Shown: positions 44,292 through 55,214 of the stretch, piece by piece
Position numbering within the stretch: the first letter of the stretch is position 1
Layout of the letters: each line of letters opens with the position of its first letter
Source of the DNA: Bradyrhizobium sp.
GTDB taxonomy: Bacteria; Pseudomonadota; Alphaproteobacteria; Rhizobiales; Xanthobacteraceae
DNA length: 64,000 bases
Direction of reading: 5' to 3'
Assembly (NCBI RefSeq): GCF_028868675.1
Contig: NZ_JAGWUA010000001.1
Coordinates: forward strand, 1-64,000
Made by a program: the position numbers and the translations under genes
The notes under the pieces: generated by a model
What the model was told of the DNA's origin: nothing
The model's input: the letters and a program-made list of their open reading frames with translations, nothing else
The model's database searches: none

Positions 44292-45479
44292 ATGCGTTAC
44301 GTTCTTAGGATGGCGCTTGCCGCCATGATGACGATCTTTGCCTTCTCGGCGCAAGCCGCCGAGACTGAGTACGACCCGAGCAAGGTCTCCGACAGCCTGA
44401 AGGCGATCTTCCAGTTCGGTTCGACCCAGACCAAGCAGGCGCTCAACGCCAACACCGTGACGCTGATCACGGGCACGATCGGCGGCACCTACGTGCAGTT
44501 CGGCGCCGACCTCGCTTCCGTGCTGGACGACGGCAACAAACTGCGCGTGCTTCCGATCGTCGGCCGCGGCTCGGTGCAGAGCGTCGCCGACATCCTGTTC
44601 CTGCAGGGCGTCGACCTCGGCGTCGTGCGCGCCGACACGCTCGACTATCTCGAGCGCAAGGGCTTCGCCAGCGACATCAAGAAGCAGTTCACCTACGTGA
44701 CCAAGCTCTACAATGAGGAGATGCAGGTCATCGCGCCGAAATCGATCCGCAGCCTGAAGGATCTCGAAGGCAAGACGGTGAGCGTCGACCTGCCGAACGG
44801 CGGCACCTTCGTGACCGCGCTGACGGTGTTCGAGCGGCTCGGGATGAAGGCCAACGTCGTCTACATCGAGCAGCGCATCGCGATGGAGAAGCTGAAGGCC
44901 GGCGAGATCGACGCCGTGATCGTCGTCGGCGGCAAGCCGTACAAGTCGGTCTCGACCTTCAACAATGACGGCCGCTTCCATCTGGCGAACGTCGACTATG
45001 CAAAACCGCTGCAGAGCGACTATCTGCCGGCGACGCTGACCGCGAAGGACTATCCCAACCTCATCAAGGAGGGGGAGACGGTCGACACGATCGCGGTGCC
45101 GGCGGTGCTCGCCGCCTACAACTGGGCGCCGAAGACCGACCGCTATCGCAAGCTCGCGCTGTTCGTGGACGCCTTCTTCACCAAGTTCCCGGCGCTGCAG
45201 AAGCCGCCTTTCCATCCCAAGTGGAAGGAAGTCTCGCTCGCGGCGCCGCTCGCCGGCTGGAACAGATTGCCGGTGGCCCAGCAATGGCTCGACCAGCACG
45301 GCGTCGAACCGGTCACGCGGCAGCGCTTCGAGACCTTCCTGAGGCAGAACCCGGCGGCCGCGAAGGTGGTGCAGTCGGACGCGGACCGGGAGGCGCTGTT
45401 CAAGCAGTTCCAGGCCTGGGAGGCCGAGAACAACGCCCGCGACAACAATGCGCGCGCGCAGGTGCGTCCGGGCAAGTAG
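44292..45479 (+). CDS. TAXI family solute-binding protein (TRAP-type)
   Basis: Signal peptide; TVTLITGTIGGTYVQFGADLASVLDDGNKLRVLPIVGRGSVQSVADILFLQGVDLGVVRADTLDYL. Confidence 0.9.
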   Translation: MRYVLRMALAAMMTIFAFSAQAAETEYDPSKVSDSLKAIFQFGSTQTKQALNANTVTLITGTIGGTYVQFGADLASVLDDGNKLRVLPIVGRGSVQSVADILFLQGVDLGVVRADTLDYLERKGFASDIKKQFTYVTKLYNEEMQVIAPKSIRSLKDLEGKTVSVDLPNGGTFVTALTVFERLGMKANVVYIEQRIAMEKLKAGEIDAVIVVGGKPYKSVSTFNNDGRFHLANVDYAKPLQSDYLPATLTAKDYPNLIKEGETVDTIAVPAVLAAYNWAPKTDRYRKLALFVDAFFTKFPALQKPPFHPKWKEVSLAAPLAGWNRLPVAQQWLDQHGVEPVTRQRFETFLRQNPAAAKVVQSDADREALFKQFQAWEAENNARDNNARAQVRPGK

Positions 45480-45488
45480 GCGGATCGC

Positions 45489-45575
45489 CGTCATTGCGAG
45501 AAGCGAAGCGGCGAAGCAATCCAGACTGTATCCGCGGATGCAGTTCTGGATTGCTTCGCGTCGCTCGCAATGACG
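45489..45575. repeat. Palindromic repeat family A, copy 4
   Basis: CGTCATTGCGAGAAGCGAAGCGGCGAAGCAATCCAG...TTCTGGATTGCTTCGCGTCGCTCGCAATGACG. Confidence 0.85.
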
Positions 45576-45636
45576 GTGTTGATGGACTCGCGCCTTGCGA
45601 CCGCCATAAACCAACGACGGCGCGTGTGCGGAGTTC

Positions 45637-46017
45637 CTACGTAGCCTCCGCCTCGCCGATGCCGCGCTTCAGCGCGGCGCGAGCGGCATCGCGGTGATCG
45701 GACGTGATGTGGCTGGCGACGAGTCGCAGCGCGGTCGCCAGAATCGCGGCGTCGTCGGTGAAGCCGAGCATCGGCAGCATGTCCGGAACGAAATCGAACG
45801 GCAGGATGAAATAGGCGATCGCTCCGAGCAGCGAAGCCTGCACGTGCCGGGGCGTCTGCTTGTCGAAGGCGCAGTAATAGGCGGCGAGCAGATCCTCGGC
45901 GAACGGCAGCTGCGCGACCACACGCTTCAGCTTCTGCCAGAAGCGCCGGCGCACGCTCTCGCGATCTTCCGCCAGCCGGTCGGCCGGCTCGAAGCCGACG
46001 CTGTGATCGGCGGCCAT
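45637..46017 (-). CDS. YkvA/DUF1232 family protein
   Basis: LPFAEDLLAAYYCAFDKQTPRHVQASLLGAIAYFILPFDFVPDMLPMLGFTDDAAILATALRLV. Confidence 0.9.
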   Translation of the reverse strand: MAADHSVGFEPADRLAEDRESVRRRFWQKLKRVVAQLPFAEDLLAAYYCAFDKQTPRHVQASLLGAIAYFILPFDFVPDMLPMLGFTDDAAILATALRLVASHITSDHRDAARAALKRGIGEAEAT

Positions 46018-46107
46018 GGTCAATCTCCCCGTTCGGGCCGGCGCGGCCCTCGAGGCGGCGTCCGACGCTGCCCAAGAGATGGGGATGCGTGCCTGCCCCG
46101 CAAGGCG

Positions 46108-46413
46108 TCAGGCCACGCCGAGCTGGCCGGCAATTGCGTTCATGGCCTTGGCGAGTTCGACGTCGAGCGCCGTGACGCCGCCGGCATCATGGGTCGCCAG
46201 CACCACCTCGACGGTCCGGTAGACGTTGCGCCATTCGGGATGGTGATCCATCTTCTCGGCAACGAGCGCCACCCGCGCCATGAAGCCGAAGGCCTGGTTG
46301 AAGTCCTTGAAGGCGAAGGTCTTGCCGATCGCCTCCCGTCCCGGGGCCTCGGTCCAGCCCGCAAGCCCGGCCAGGGCCTGCTTCCGTGCCTCCGTCGACA
46401 GCCGCTCCGCCAT
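46108..46413 (-). CDS. phhB: 4a-hydroxytetrahydrobiopterin dehydratase
   Basis: [63 protein letters not shown]. Confidence 0.93.
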   Translation of the reverse strand: MAERLSTEARKQALAGLAGWTEAPGREAIGKTFAFKDFNQAFGFMARVALVAEKMDHHPEWRNVYRTVEVVLATHDAGGVTALDVELAKAMNAIAGQLGVA

Positions 46414-46563
46414 GACAACCTCCGTGTTCAGGGAAACATTACCCTAACACCGCACTTTCGCCCGGGTTCATACGGGGTCTTCGTCCATCCGCTAACCATG
46501 ACGCAGATGTAATTCCCGATCTCAAGAAATTTGCTACAAGTAGAAGGGTAGACGAATTGGCAA

Positions 46564-46593
46564 GATCAACCTTGGCACGATCAACCTTGGCAC
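46564..46593 (+). repeat. Two exact 15-bp tandem copies next to TAXI gene start
   Basis: GATCAACCTTGGCAC x2, then GATG. Confidence 0.9.
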
Positions 46594-46594
46594 G

Positions 46595-48037
46595 ATGAAA
46601 CTGAGCCTGAAGCGATTGTTTGCCAGATCGATGACCGGCGAGTTCGTCCAGACGCCGCCGGCACCGACGTCGCCGCGATCGGCGGCGCGGAACGGCGTGC
46701 TCATCTCCATCGCCGGCGTCCTGGCCATCATCGGCGTGCTCGCCGGCGGCTATTACTTCGCCATGCGCCCGGTGACCCTGAAGATCGCGGTCGGACCGGC
46801 CAACAGCGACGACGTCAAGGTCGTGCAAGCGCTGACGCAGGCCTTCGTGCAGAACCGCGGCTATGTGCGGCTGCGGCCGATCCAGACCGAGGGCGCGACC
46901 GCGAGCGCCGAGGCCCTCGCGGAGAACAAGGCCGACCTCGCCATCGTGCGCGGCGATCTCGACGTGCCGAAGAACGCGCAGGCGGTTGCGACCCTGCGCA
47001 AGAACGTCGTCGTGCTGTGGGTGCCGCCCGGCAAGGGCAAGAAGAAGGGCGCCAAGATCACCAAGATCCCGCAGCTCGCCGGCCACCGCGTCGGCGTGGT
47101 CGGCAGGACGCAGGCCAACGTCAACGTGCTCAAGGTGATCCTGCAGCAATACGGCGTCGATCCCGCCAAGGTGGAGATCGTGCAATTCCCGGCGAACGAG
47201 GCCGCCGAGATGATCCGCGGCCAGAAGGCCGATGCCTATCTCGCCGCCGGCCCCGTCAACAGCAAGATCACGGCGGATGCGATCGCCGCCTCCACCAGGG
47301 AAGGCGGCGTTCCCACTTTCCTGGCGATCGATTCGGCGGATGCGATCGCGCAAAACCATCCGATCTACGAGGCGGCCGACATTCCCGCAGGCACCTATGG
47401 CGGATCGCCGGACAGGCCCGAGGAAGAGGTCAAGACCATCGGCTTCGCCCATCACATCGTGGCGCGCAAAGGCCTCTCCGAGACCACGGTCGCGGCGTTC
47501 ACCCGGCAGCTATTCGCGGTTCGCCAGCAAGTGATGACGGAATTCCCGCTCGCGGCGAAGATCGAAACTCCCGACACCGACAAGGATGCCGTGATTCCCG
47601 TGCATCCCGGCGCCGCCGCCTTCGTCGACGGCGAGGAAAAGACCTTCCTCGACAGGTACAGCGATTACATCTGGTGGAGCCTGATGGCGCTCTCGGCCAT
47701 GGGCTCGGTCGGCGCCTGGTTTGCCGGCTACCTCAAGAAGGACGAGCGCGACAACAACAGCCATCTGCGCGACCGGCTGCTGGACATGATCACGGCCGCT
47801 CGGCGCGCCGAGACGACCGACGAGCTCGACCTCATGCAGAGCGAGGCCGACGACATCCTGCGCGACACGCTCCGCTGCTACGACGACGGCGCCATCGAGG
47901 AGGGCGCACTCACCGCCTTCAACATCGCGCTCGATCAATTCCATGCCGCGGTTGCCGACCGCAAGGCGGTGCTGCTCAGCCTGCCGCAGAACCTGCAGCG
48001 CGCCGGCGCGCAATTCCGCGCGGCCGGCAACGCATAG
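46595..48037 (+). CDS. Membrane-tethered TAXI-domain protein
   Basis: N-terminal TM VLISIAGVLAIIGVLAGGYYFAM; TAXI-like core VTLKIAVGPANSDDVKVVQALTQAF...; second TM YIWWSLMALSAMGSVGAWFAGYL; helical tail. Confidence 0.8.
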   Translation: MKLSLKRLFARSMTGEFVQTPPAPTSPRSAARNGVLISIAGVLAIIGVLAGGYYFAMRPVTLKIAVGPANSDDVKVVQALTQAFVQNRGYVRLRPIQTEGATASAEALAENKADLAIVRGDLDVPKNAQAVATLRKNVVVLWVPPGKGKKKGAKITKIPQLAGHRVGVVGRTQANVNVLKVILQQYGVDPAKVEIVQFPANEAAEMIRGQKADAYLAAGPVNSKITADAIAASTREGGVPTFLAIDSADAIAQNHPIYEAADIPAGTYGGSPDRPEEEVKTIGFAHHIVARKGLSETTVAAFTRQLFAVRQQVMTEFPLAAKIETPDTDKDAVIPVHPGAAAFVDGEEKTFLDRYSDYIWWSLMALSAMGSVGAWFAGYLKKDERDNNSHLRDRLLDMITAARRAETTDELDLMQSEADDILRDTLRCYDDGAIEEGALTAFNIALDQFHAAVADRKAVLLSLPQNLQRAGAQFRAAGNA

Positions 48038-48070
48038 CCGCGTCGCCGGCGCTATCGCCGCGTCACATGA

Positions 48071-48457
48071 TCACCGGATGGCGTTTGCCTCGAGCAGCGC
48101 CGCCTCCAGCTCCTCGCTCGAGCAGGGCTTTTGCAGCCGCGGCTGGCCCGCGAACTCCTGCGAAATCCCCGTCTCGGCATCATAGCCGGTAACGAAGACG
48201 AATGGAATCTTCAGCGCGAGCAGCCGCTCCGCGATCGCAAAGCTCTTCTCGCGAACGAGCTCGACGTCCAGCAGCGCAAAGTCGGGCGCACGTTCCGCAA
48301 TCGCGTCCAGCGCCCGCGCCACCGACGCCACCGTCCGGACCGTGCGGACGCCAAAACCCATGAGCCGTTCCTCGAAATCGATCGCGATGATCGGATCGTC
48401 TTCGACGATCAGGACATCGGCAGGACACGCTGGGCGGTCTGGGGAAGCGCGGTCCAT
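48071..48457 (-). CDS. Single-domain response regulator
   Basis: DVLIVEDDPIIAIDFEERLMGFG...DFALLDVELVREKSF...IPFVFVTGYDAE...RLQKPCSSEELEAAL. Confidence 0.9.
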   Translation of the reverse strand: MDRASPDRPACPADVLIVEDDPIIAIDFEERLMGFGVRTVRTVASVARALDAIAERAPDFALLDVELVREKSFAIAERLLALKIPFVFVTGYDAETGISQEFAGQPRLQKPCSSEELEAALLEANAIR

Positions 48458-48637
48458 GTTCTCGTCTTTGAGGTCGGTGAATTGGCGAGCAGAACAGCCG
48501 CGGTCCAACGCCTGCATCCAGCGCATCGGAGGGTTCCTGGAACGAACCCATCACAGCGCGGTTTCCCTGTCTGTCTACTTGTGCACACAAGTGGCGAGGG
48601 GAGCTCGATAGGGTGGGGAAAGGAGAACGAGTCTTCG

Positions 48638-49426
48638 ATGGATGCGCGTATCGCCAGAGCCAACGAGATCGCCAGCCGGCCCTACAACAACCTGTTGCGG
48701 CGACTGAATGCTGCCGACTATGCGCTGGTCGCGCCGCATCTCACCGGCGACAAGGCCGCCGCGAACGATCTGCTCTACAATCCCGGCGACGCCGTCGAGG
48801 TCGTTCATTTCCCCTGCGGGCCTGCACTCGCGACGTTCCTCGTGCCCAACGAGGACGGCCGCGACGTCGAGACCATCCTGATCGGCCGCGAGGGCGCGGT
48901 CGGCGGCATCGTCAGCCACGGATTTCTGCCGGCCTACACACGGATCTCGGTGAAGTTTGGCGGGCCGTTCGCGCGAATTCACGTCGGCAGGCTCGAAGCC
49001 GCGAAGGCGCGCTCGCCATCCCTGCGCAACATCTTCGCCCGCTACGCCGACTGCATGCTGGCGCAGATCTTCCAGTCGACTGCGTGCAATGCCATCCATT
49101 CGATCGAGCAGCGCACCGCCAAATGGATCCTGGCGGCGATGGAGCGGACCGACGGCGACGACAGCGTGCCGCTGACGCATGAGCAACTCGCAAACCTGCT
49201 CGGGGTCGGCCGCAGCTATGCCAGCCGCGTGATCCAGTCGTTCAAGGCGGAAGGCATCCTCGACACGCGGCGCGGCTCGATCCAGGTGCGTAGTCGCGAC
49301 GGGCTGAAGCTGCGCGCCTGCCTGTGCAACGACGCCGTCAGGAACCATTTCGAGGAGGTGCTGAGCGGCGTCTATCCGACCGAGGGGGTCAACCCGAACG
49401 CCGGCGAAACGTCAAGCGCCCCCTAA
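48638..49426 (+). CDS. Crp/Fnr family transcriptional regulator
   Basis: cNMP-like domain plus HTH: LTHEQLANLLGVGRSYASRVIQSFKAEGILDTRRGSIQVRSRDGL. Confidence 0.9.
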   Translation: MDARIARANEIASRPYNNLLRRLNAADYALVAPHLTGDKAAANDLLYNPGDAVEVVHFPCGPALATFLVPNEDGRDVETILIGREGAVGGIVSHGFLPAYTRISVKFGGPFARIHVGRLEAAKARSPSLRNIFARYADCMLAQIFQSTACNAIHSIEQRTAKWILAAMERTDGDDSVPLTHEQLANLLGVGRSYASRVIQSFKAEGILDTRRGSIQVRSRDGLKLRACLCNDAVRNHFEEVLSGVYPTEGVNPNAGETSSAP

Positions 49427-49525
49427 GCCCCGAGGATCCCCCGGCAAAATTCAGTCAACCAACCGGTAAAGAACCCATTGTTTTTTGAGGTTTTTTGCAT
49501 ATATTGCGTCGCAAACGCGCAGGGT

Positions 49526-49555
49526 GCCCGGTCGATCTGGCCGGGCTTCCTTTTT
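49526..49555 (+). terminator. Intrinsic terminator in crp-typA intergenic region
   Basis: GCCCGGTC-gatct-GGCCGGGC followed by TTCCTTTTT. Confidence 0.8.
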
Positions 49556-49664
49556 GGGCGGAAGAGGCCCCGTTTTCCACGTTTCAGCGTTGTCCGAGAA
49601 GAGGTCCCGGTTTGACCGGCGAGATCGCGCTTAACCCATTGTTCGACCGCAAAGAAGCCAACTC

Positions 49665-51491
<1,827 letters not shown>

Positions 51492-51588
51492 GCTGCGAAT
51501 GGGAAATGGCGAGTAGCGAACAGGGGCGTTACCTGGAGGCGCGATCTGCTATAAGCCCTATTCGCCATTCGCCACTCGCCATTCGCTC

Positions 51589-52833
51589 ATGTCCTTTCCC
51601 TCCTCCGTCGACGTCGCGATCATCGGCGCGGGCGCTGCGGGCCTCGGCGCTGCGCACGCGCTGCAGGGTTCCGGCCTCTCCGCGATCGTGCTGGAAGCGC
51701 GCAACCGCATCGGCGGGCGTGCCTGGACGGTGCAGGCCTCGCCTGACGTGGTGTTCGACGTCGGCTGCGGCTGGCTGCATTCGGCCGACAGGAATTCCTT
51801 CGTCGGCATCGCCGAACGGCTGAATTTCGAGATCAACAAGGAGCTGCCGCCGTGGCGCGAGCGCGCCTATGGCAATGCGTTTCCGCAAGTCCTGCGCGAC
51901 GATTTCATCCGCTCGCTCGAGGCCTTCTACGAGCGCGCCGAGGACGCCGCGCTGAAAGGCCAGGACGGTCCCGCGGACCGGTGCCTGGAGCCCGGCAATC
52001 GGTGGAATCCGATGATCGATGCGATCTCGACCTATGTGAACGGCTGTGAGCTCGACCAGGTTTCGATCACGGACATGGATGCCTATGAAGACACCAACAT
52101 CAACTGGCGCGTCCGCCGCGGCTATGGCGCGCTGATCGCGGCCTATGGCGCGTCCTGCCCGGTCGCGCTCGACTGCAACGTCACGCTGATCGACCATTCC
52201 GGCCAAGACATCCGCATCGAGACGTCGCTGGGCACGCTGACCGCCGCGAAGGTCATCGTCACCGTGCCGACCAACCTGATCGCCGATGAAGCGATCCGAT
52301 TCTCGCCGCAGCTAACCGCCAAGGTCGATGCCGCGCGCGGCCTGCCGCTCGGCGTCGACGACAAGGTGGTGCTGGCGCTGGAGGATGCGGACGCCTTTCC
52401 CAAGGAAGCCAACCTGCGCGGCGCCACGATGCGCACCGCGACGGGCACCTATCACATCCGCCCGTTCGGCCAGCCCTGCATCGAGGGATTTTTCGGCGGC
52501 AGGTTCGCGCGCGAACTGGAAGACGCGGGCTCCGGCGCGTTCGCCGAGCAGAGCATCAACGAGATCGCAGGTCTTCTCGGCAACGACATCCGCCGCAAGC
52601 TGAAGCCGCTGGCGGAATCACGTTGGGCGAACGACCCCTTCGCCCGCGGCGCCTATTCCCATGCCCTCCCCGGCCACGCCGGCAACCGCGCCGTGCTCGC
52701 AGCGCCAGTGGACGGACGGCTGTTCTTTGCGGGAGAAGCGACCTCGCCGGCTTTCTTCACCACCGCGCACGGGGCGCGGGACAGTGGGGAGAGGGCGGCG
52801 AAAGAGGTGCTGGCTTTTACAACAAGGCGCTAG
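51589..52833 (+). CDS. FAD-dependent amine oxidase family protein
   Basis: VDVAIIGAGAAGLGAAHALQGSGLSAIVLEARNRIGGRAWT; C-terminal GRLFFAGEATSPAFFTTAHGARDSGERAAKEVL. Confidence 0.93.
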   Translation: MSFPSSVDVAIIGAGAAGLGAAHALQGSGLSAIVLEARNRIGGRAWTVQASPDVVFDVGCGWLHSADRNSFVGIAERLNFEINKELPPWRERAYGNAFPQVLRDDFIRSLEAFYERAEDAALKGQDGPADRCLEPGNRWNPMIDAISTYVNGCELDQVSITDMDAYEDTNINWRVRRGYGALIAAYGASCPVALDCNVTLIDHSGQDIRIETSLGTLTAAKVIVTVPTNLIADEAIRFSPQLTAKVDAARGLPLGVDDKVVLALEDADAFPKEANLRGATMRTATGTYHIRPFGQPCIEGFFGGRFARELEDAGSGAFAEQSINEIAGLLGNDIRRKLKPLAESRWANDPFARGAYSHALPGHAGNRAVLAAPVDGRLFFAGEATSPAFFTTAHGARDSGERAAKEVLAFTTRR

Positions 52834-52843
52834 TCACGCGCTC

Positions 52844-52923
52844 CGTCATTGCGAGCGCAGCGAAGCAATCCAGATCGTCGCCATGGAAAGATTCTGGATT
52901 GCTTCGCTTCGCTCGCAATGACG
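52844..52923. repeat. Palindromic repeat family A, copy 5
   Basis: CGTCATTGCGAGCGCAGCGAAGCAATCCAGATC...TTCTGGATTGCTTCGCTTCGCTCGCAATGACG. Confidence 0.9.
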
Positions 52924-53331
52924 CTAATCCAGAACTCGCGCCCTCAACTCCGCATCCGGCACAAAGCATTCGTCATACTTCCCAAAAATACGGTAACGAT
53001 TCCGCGCAACGAGGTTGTAGACGGCGTCGCGCAGCGGTTTTGGCACGGCGAACAGCACGCGGACCCAGCCCCAGCCCGGCAGCAGGGACAGCACCGTCAG
53101 CACGGCGTCCGACTTCAAGAACACCTCGCCGCCATGGACCACGGCGTTGGTATCGGGATCGTCAGGATCGATCCCGAAAGCCCGCGCGAGGCGCGTGCCG
53201 TAGGCCGACTGGATCGGCGTGAAGCGGAAGCGGCGTGCGGTGTCGCGCCTCGCAACGAAGCGGACCCAGCGCGAGCAGAAGATGCAGACGCCGTCGAACA
53301 GGATCACGTCGTCGTCGGGCCAGCGGGGCAT
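52924..53331 (-). CDS. DCC family thiol-disulfide oxidoreductase
   Basis: DDDVILFDGVCIFCSRWVRFVARRDTARRFRFTPIQSAYGTRLARAFG (DGxCxxC). Confidence 0.92.
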   Translation of the reverse strand: MPRWPDDDVILFDGVCIFCSRWVRFVARRDTARRFRFTPIQSAYGTRLARAFGIDPDDPDTNAVVHGGEVFLKSDAVLTVLSLLPGWGWVRVLFAVPKPLRDAVYNLVARNRYRIFGKYDECFVPDAELRARVLD

Positions 53332-53332
53332 G

Positions 53333-54229
53333 TCAGCGCTTCTTCCTCCCCGCCACCGGCGCCCGCAGCGCGCGGTCGAACTCGCCGCTTGCGATCTTCA
53401 CGCCGGCCTCGGTCTCGATCATCCAGTGTCCCTCGCTGCCGACCGCCGGCAAGGGGCGGAAGTCGACCTTGCCGCCGCCGCGGCGAAAGGCGTCCGCGAG
53501 CTGGCGCGAAAAGACCGGCGAGAAATAGGTATCGTTGGCGGCCACGAGCCATGTGACGGGAACGCGCGCAGCCTTGCCGAATTCGGCGGCGGCCGCGGTC
53601 AACGTATGCGGCGCGCAGATCTGATTGGGAAAGTCGTTGGCGTGTCCGCCGCGTCCCGGCGCAAACGCGACGATGGCGGAGACCACCCTGGGGTCAGCGC
53701 CCGCGAGCGCCAGCGCGCCCCAGCCTCCGGCGGAATGACCGAGCACGACGGCACCGTCCTTGCGCGCGAAATCCTGCGTTCGCAGGTAGTCCAGCGCGAG
53801 TGAGATTTCCGCCGCGGTGGCGCGGCCCGAGCGGGCGTAGTCGGCCTCGTCGCAACCGCCCTGGTCCTCGACATAACGGCCGCCGGTTGCGCCATGGCCG
53901 AGCCGCTCCGGCACCAGCACGGCAAAGCCGCGCGCGACCAGATGCGCCGCCAGCGCGCGGTATTCCGGCTGCAGCATTTGCGCGCGACGCAAGATGTTCT
54001 GGGTGGTGGCGTGGGCAATTACCGCGAGACGAAACGGGCCGTGTCCGGGCGGCCGGAACAGCAAGGCATGCGCCAGCGTGGCGGCATCGGACGAGGGCAG
54101 CAGCCACGCCTGCCTGCGCCAGGGTTCGCCTTCCGCGCCCGCCGGTCCAAGCCCGGTCTGCGCGCGCGCAAGCGGCGCGGAGAGCGCGAAGAGGCAGACC
54201 AAAGCGACAAACGTCCTGAAGGGCCGCAT
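53333..54229 (-). CDS. Alpha/beta hydrolase (secreted)
   Basis: Signal peptide MRPFRTFVALVCLFALSAPLARAQ; VVLGHSAGGWGALALAGADPRVVSAIVAFAPG. Confidence 0.88.
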   Translation of the reverse strand: MRPFRTFVALVCLFALSAPLARAQTGLGPAGAEGEPWRRQAWLLPSSDAATLAHALLFRPPGHGPFRLAVIAHATTQNILRRAQMLQPEYRALAAHLVARGFAVLVPERLGHGATGGRYVEDQGGCDEADYARSGRATAAEISLALDYLRTQDFARKDGAVVLGHSAGGWGALALAGADPRVVSAIVAFAPGRGGHANDFPNQICAPHTLTAAAAEFGKAARVPVTWLVAANDTYFSPVFSRQLADAFRRGGGKVDFRPLPAVGSEGHWMIETEAGVKIASGEFDRALRAPVAGRKKR

Positions 54230-54443
54230 GAAATGCCGGGTGGAATACTGAGAACCATGGGCAGAGTAGCGGGCGCGAATCAACTTGGCCGCAGTTTTTC
54301 TGCGCGGGCTCACGGTCGTGTGACGTGCACGGGGCCCCGGGAGTTGCCGCGCAGTCGTTCGGAGGATCGCCGCTGGCCGGGTGGGTTGCGCTGTCCTCTT
54401 TCGGCACACCGGGGTCAAAAAACTGATGCAGAAAATCCACACG

Positions 54444-54459
54444 TTAACCGATAATTAAC
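54444..54459. promoter_or_regulatory. Candidate CtrA-binding site
   Basis: TTAA-CCGATAA-TTAAC matches TTAA-N7-TTAA(C). Confidence 0.5.
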
Positions 54460-54503
54460 GATAGCCCTTGCCGCCGGCCCGGTGACTTGGTTTGATCGCA
54501 TCC

Positions 54504-55013
54504 ATGAGCACAACCCTGATCGAGGTCCGGCCGGCCAAAGCTGCAGACGCAACTGCGGTGGCGTCGACCCACGACGAAGCCTGGCGCTCGGCCTATCAGG
54601 GCATCATTCCCGGCGCCGAGCTGGAGAAGCTCATCAATCGCCGCGGCCCGCAATGGTGGGACAGCGCGATCCGCAAGGGCAGCCGCGTCAGCGTGCTGGT
54701 ATTCGGCGACAAGATCGCGGGCTATGCGAATTACGGCCGCAACCGCGCCCGCAGCCTGCATTTCGACGGCGAGATCTACGAGCTCTATTTGCGCCCGGAA
54801 TTCCAGGGCCTGGGGTTTGGCCGGCGCCTGTTCGCCGCGGCCCGCCGCGACCTGATGCAGAGCGGGCTGAAGAGCATGGTGGTCTGGGCACTGTCGGACA
54901 ACGACCCCGCGACCGAGTTTTACCGTGCGCTGGGCGGCCGCATGGTAGCGCGCTCCTCGGAGCGGTTCGGGCCGAAGTCGCTCGACAAGGTCGCTTTCGC
55001 CTGGACCAACTAA
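54504..55013 (+). CDS. GNAT family N-acetyltransferase
   Basis: IEVRPAKAADATAVASTHDEAWRSAYQGIIPGAEL...IYELYLRPEFQGLGFGRRLFAAARRDLMQSG. Confidence 0.95.
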   Translation: MSTTLIEVRPAKAADATAVASTHDEAWRSAYQGIIPGAELEKLINRRGPQWWDSAIRKGSRVSVLVFGDKIAGYANYGRNRARSLHFDGEIYELYLRPEFQGLGFGRRLFAAARRDLMQSGLKSMVVWALSDNDPATEFYRALGGRMVARSSERFGPKSLDKVAFAWTN

Positions 55014-55214
55014 CCAGCCAACTGATCCGGACTGGCTGATCTGCCGCCTTGGTCGGCGGACTTCCCCTCCGTGGATACCGTCGTCGTTTCCACCGTGGGG
55101 CGCGGGCCGGAGTTCATGGTGTCGCGAAAGTTCGATGGCTAGCTGCGCCGGGCCCGCGTAAGACAGGGCCGAATCGCAGCCCGGCGACGACCCCCGGCAC
55201 GAACGGAGCTTTCC

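Noticed and set aside
49455-49467. TCAACCAACCGGT upstream of typA considered as a third TetR operator
   Set aside because: Only one half-site matches; no palindrome.
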